Positions 45,980-50,209 of a DNA stretch of 50,209 nt are shown piece by piece. The notes beneath the pieces are model-generated. The model was given only the letters and a program-made list of their open reading frames with translations. It ran no database searches and was not told where the DNA came from. Source of the DNA: Dipetalonema caudispina (taxonomy: Eukaryota > Nematoda > Chromadorea > Rhabditida > Onchocercidae); the NCBI GenBank assembly GCA_013365325.1, contig JABVXV010000404.1, forward strand, positions 1 through 50,209. The letters run 5' to 3'. Every line of letters begins with the position of its first letter. Position 1 is the first letter of the stretch. The translations under genes and the position numbers were made by a program.

Positions 45980-48900
45980 TAATATTACCAGTGGAGTATA
46001 GGGAATAATTAATTAGCGTGGGAAAAGTAATCCCTGGGATATAAGACAATTTTACTTGTTCAACTGGCATTGGCAATATCAACAACAGACGAACAAATAG
46101 GAGTTTTCGTTAAGCCAAGCAATTTATTTATCGACTACTCCATTTTATGAAGTTTGCTATGCGTGAAGAAGACTCATTCTACGATTAGTCGGCAGGCATT
46201 TCACTTATCAAGCATTCCTGCAGTTGCAAAAGATGTTGTACAACAGCAATTAGCTACTGCAGTTATAACATCTTTTCAGCATGGTTTAAGCTATGCTACT
46301 TAGTGTTCTCTTCATTTCTTACTAAATTTGAGGATATCATCAACATATGAAAAAGGTGCTGTTGGTCGCGGAATAAAAGGACGAAGCAAGTATGTTCTCT
46401 TTTGTTAAAGGAAAATTTGGATCGAGTTCGGTTAGGTTGGACCGAACTGATTAGAGTTGACGAAACGAATAAAAAAGTAATACGATCGTTCTTTTTTCAC
46501 TTCATAAGTAAGTCTTCATTGTGTTAACACTTCAGCGGAAGTAAAAAATATGACAAGCAGAAGAGGACAATGAAATATCAAATTAAATTTTTGTTTTTGG
46601 AAACATATATATGAGACATTCTTCTCAGCAAGCCTCGACACGCTCTCTGCTAACTCACGAAAGTTCTTTAATTGCGACAATACAAGTAGACATGTGGCAA
46701 TACAACTTTTCAATTTGGGAAAAATGTAGTGAGAAGTTTCTTTAAATTTTCTGGCGCAAAATAGATTTTCTGACGGAGGATGATTCCTCAGGGGATTTCT
46801 GTTGCAGTGGTCGCAGTAAAAACGTTGATAATTTTAACGACTGTGAATAATAAACAGCAGGTTCCTTTCATTTCGTTATAAGTCCGGATGGATATCTGCC
46901 AACTTGCTCGTCCGTTATCAATCTTCGCATTTATGGATGAAGTCATTCCATCTCCTTTTGTTTCTCTTCGCACATTGTTTTCATCTTTCACTTCCACTAC
47001 TAATTAGGTCAAAGGATCCGATTTCTCTTTCGAGCAATCCTTTGCATCCTATTCAAACCTCAAACTGAAATGAAATCCATTAAATTCATTATCTTACATA
47101 ATTTCGCGTTTTCGCGATAGCAGTTATATGAAAAGGGAACATCGAATCGGACAATGAAATATAGCAGATTGCCCGTAATTTTCATATGCACAGATACGCA
47201 AGGAAGTATTGCTGTCTAGGATAGGTATGATTTGAAGTGGATGTTACAAGTAAAGATTTAAGAATACTAAGAAGCCTAAGAAGCCAAGAGAGGTCAAATG
47301 TCTTTCCTTCATTTACTAGCAAATGCTGAAATTCCAGGTGACTTGGAAAGCATCCAATATATGTATCTTTCCCCGCGCACCTGATTCATTCATTATTTCC
47401 AACTTAGTTAAACACCAGAAAACGAAATCCTCGTCAAAATAATCTTTTCTCGTCATCTTACCATGAAATCTTAGGAACGAACAAACAAGAACAACTGGAT
47501 TCAGAATGCAAGTTCTGGGATTTTTTCGTGAAATCCGATCTCCAAAATATGAATTCCAGGAGCTCATTCGAAGCTATATTTGTTCGCCTATATATTTATC
47601 ATCCCAAAGATGATAAGCTATTCGTAAGTCATCTTCAGGAAACTCAATGTCAATACCAAATGCATCTTTGCAACCGGTAGGCATCTACCTGCGTTGAAAC
47701 TCATCACAATGATAGGTCTACCGATCACCTACTTATTATCTTACTAGTGACAATTAATTAGTGAGTGAGATAATCATTCTAGCTTTGTTGTTACCTCAGA
47801 AAACAACTACTTAAAGCATTTCTTTGTAGGAAGTGAAGCTATAAGACTTACAATTGAATCACAGTTTTTTGGCGACATTCTGAGTCTTCTGATTGTTTTA
47901 TCTTCTCTACTGCTGGTTGTTTATAATGACCAAGCTCATATTGTACTTTACTGTACAATTAACCTTGCAACTAAAGGTTGATTTGTCATTCTATGACCTT
48001 CTAAAAAATGAATTTAGATTTATAATCAATTTGTGGACGGTTATCTTTAGATCCAGATATATTGGAAAATGACAAGCATTGTAAATAGCCTGTATCCTTC
48101 AAATGTCTTTAAAACAATCAGTTTTCGATGTACAAATTCCTGAAATGCAAACTTTTCGGCAAATTTGATCTACTCTCTACTCTCTTTAATGTTCAGGAAA
48201 ATAGCTTTCATCATTATAAGAGTTTGTTACCAATGAAATATTTTTAATAAAAATAAGGTATTTATATGAAATCTGGGAATTGTAAATTAAATAGATATGA
48301 CGTAGAAATGGTTGAAAAGATCCGCTAAATGATGCAAGAGGAGAAGAGTAGGATAAGTAGTGGTTTTTTTTTTTTCATTAAGCCTATCACACCATTGAAT
48401 CCATACTTGAGCCACAAATAATGGCCATTGATCCGTTTTCATTCCAGTTAAACCATTGATGCCAATTTCATTGCTCCGTTTTACTTTAAGTAATGTCAAT
48501 TTTTTGCTTATTTTATGACAAAAAACTGCTTAATATTTTTTGAAACGTTTCAAAAACACAAATAGACAGCTCATCTCGAAGTATTCGTTTGATGCCTTCT
48601 TTCTGTCCATTTCCTAACATTATGAAAATAGAATGTTGTAAGTCGATCGTATGTTGATTGCAAGCCTTTTTTGTACTGATAGCATTGAATATTCGATTTA
48701 TTCCTTAATGACGCCACGTATTTCAACTTGAAAATTTATCTTGCCATCATTTTGCTCCGAGCCGTCATCAGTCATTCGATTATCACTCACGTAATATCCA
48801 TAAACTGATAGGCGGAAACTGCACCTCTGCGATGTTGAAAAACAAATTCAGACAGTGCTAATGCATTTGGAAAATAAAGAAGGCTTTCTCGAGAAACGAA

Positions 48901-50209
48901 ATGGTTTTTTCGGTGTGGAGTTTAGTGAGGGACAAATGAAGACCTAGAGAGATTGCCTTCGAAGGATTGTAGTTGCAAGTAAAGAGATTAAGTTAACTTT
49001 ATCATATTTCGATTAAGAGATCTGATAAAGCTAATTTAGTACCATTGCAATTCTTACGGTACTCACACTGTGAGAACAGCGAGAGCATCAGCCACAGTAG
49101 TTATTGCTGTCAGTAAGCGGAGCTTGAAAAGAAGAAGCGAAAATATTTTGTACCAGGTTGTACAGTTGTCACCTATATGCTGTCAAGAAACAATGATGAG
49201 ATGATCCGTCATCCCGTCTTCCCTGCACTTCCCGTTCCTCACCAGTTGTCAAGGTTAGTGAGTGAATGTTATGTTCCCACCACTGACTTCACTCGTATTT
49301 ACATATACCTGGTATAATCTCTCTTCACGGATCACTTTATGCAGGGAAAGTGCTAACAGGTAATTCTCACGAGAGTGAAACTGAGATCAATCATCCTAAT
49401 CTAATCGATAGATGGTCACTCTGAATTGCCAATACAATTAGGAAATCAGCTGACAGCCATGAATAATTGTGTTTGACCCGTTATGAACGTGCACATAGTT
49501 TGTATCGCATCCAAAATAACTGCGAAATTCCGATATCTTCTGAGACTATTTTTCTCTCTCTTCCTTTATCTCTCCACATCTAGTTACTAATTTCTGTAAA
49601 TTCGAAAAGCAGCTCTTGGATTACAACAGATAAAACAGGATTAAATAGTTCAGACTGAGAAGATTTCAGTGAAGATGAAGATCAATGTTACCGGAAAAAT
49701 ATGTGAATGTTTCCATTTTGTGCAGATAACTTCTAAACGGTTATAATACCGCTTGATTGCGACTATTCAAATTGGGCAGGAATGGTTATTGAAAACTTTA
49801 GAATTTTATTCACTTTGGTATGTTTTGTTAAACAAATGGAGATGGATTGATCCTTGTCGAGAATCGGTAAGAAGCGAACGGGTAATTCACAAAAGTATTT
49901 ACTACACTGTTGCTTCATAACTTTCAGTACAGGAAGATTCGGTACGTACACATTTCCTGTTTTTCTTACGCAAAATTCTGATATATATATGTGTAACTAC
50001 GTGTACCAACCGTAATGATAGGTAGTTATCATGATAGTGGGTGAGAAGGTGAACGCATATGATATATAATATTTGTAGGAAGTAGTCCTTAAAGGTTGGA
50101 AGGAGCGGAAAGGGAGAGAGGATTGAAAGAGAGTTATGCAGGTGCAAGTGACCTTGGAGACAGCTGTGACTGGCTGCACCCCGGTACCGGCATGTGTTGC
50201 AGCACGATT
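45980..50209. other. Long stretch without a recognisable gene
   Basis: About 4.2 kb upstream of agmo-1. Two minus-strand frames look slightly coding but have no family match or splice support: 46788-46997 (begins MEVKDENNVRRETKG) and 48287-48499 (contains GLTGMKTDQWPLFVAQ). Either could be an exon of a gene that continues outside the window. An imperfect inverted repeat around AAAAGATGTT/AACATCTTTT lies at about 46218-46276. A (TA)4 run lies near 49981. Confidence 0.5.

Overview
The window is genomic DNA of a nematode, most probably a filarial one; I cannot name the species from the sequence. It is AT-rich. Genes are cut into short exons of about 40-270 bp, with GTAAGT-type donors and TTTTCAG or TTTNAG acceptors. 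Several start codons sit directly behind an acceptor-like site that has no upstream exon, as expected for spliced-leader trans-splicing. The protein families also fit an animal. Exon models were built by hand: open frames, splice signals, matching codon phase across introns, and remembered family motifs. No search was run.

Layout. 1-3640: decayed BEL/Pao retrotransposon on the minus strand, cut by the window edge. 3641-6621: mostly empty, with one possible small gene (5125-5340). 6622-10962: complete family 92 glycosyltransferase (+). 12830-15761: unrecognised multi-exon gene (+). 16110-19290: MYST histone acetyltransferase of the Tip60/MYS-1 type (+). 19843-25895: 17-exon FANCM/Mph1-like protein (+) whose helicase motifs are nearly all lost. 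27019-27090: tRNA-Pro(AGG) (-). 28416-35295: mitochondrial RNA polymerase (-). 36332-40959: MCM5 replication helicase subunit (+). 41334-45979: alkylglycerol monooxygenase (-). 45980-50209: nothing recognisable.

Gene relations. The unrecognised gene, mys-1 and the FANCM-like gene lie head to tail with gaps of about 350 and 550 bp, and the second and third have trans-splice-like acceptors before their ATG, so they may form an operon. rpom-1 and mcm-5 are divergent across about 1 kb. mcm-5 and the monooxygenase gene converge with about 370 bp between stop codons. MYS-1, the FANCM-like protein and MCM5 all belong to chromatin, repair or replication biology, but only the first two could share a transcript.

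Most notable points: the FANCM-like protein keeps the helicase framework but has lost Walker A and motifs III, V and VI; one monooxygenase intron appears to be AT-AC; and the 12.8-15.8 kb gene belongs to no family I recognise.
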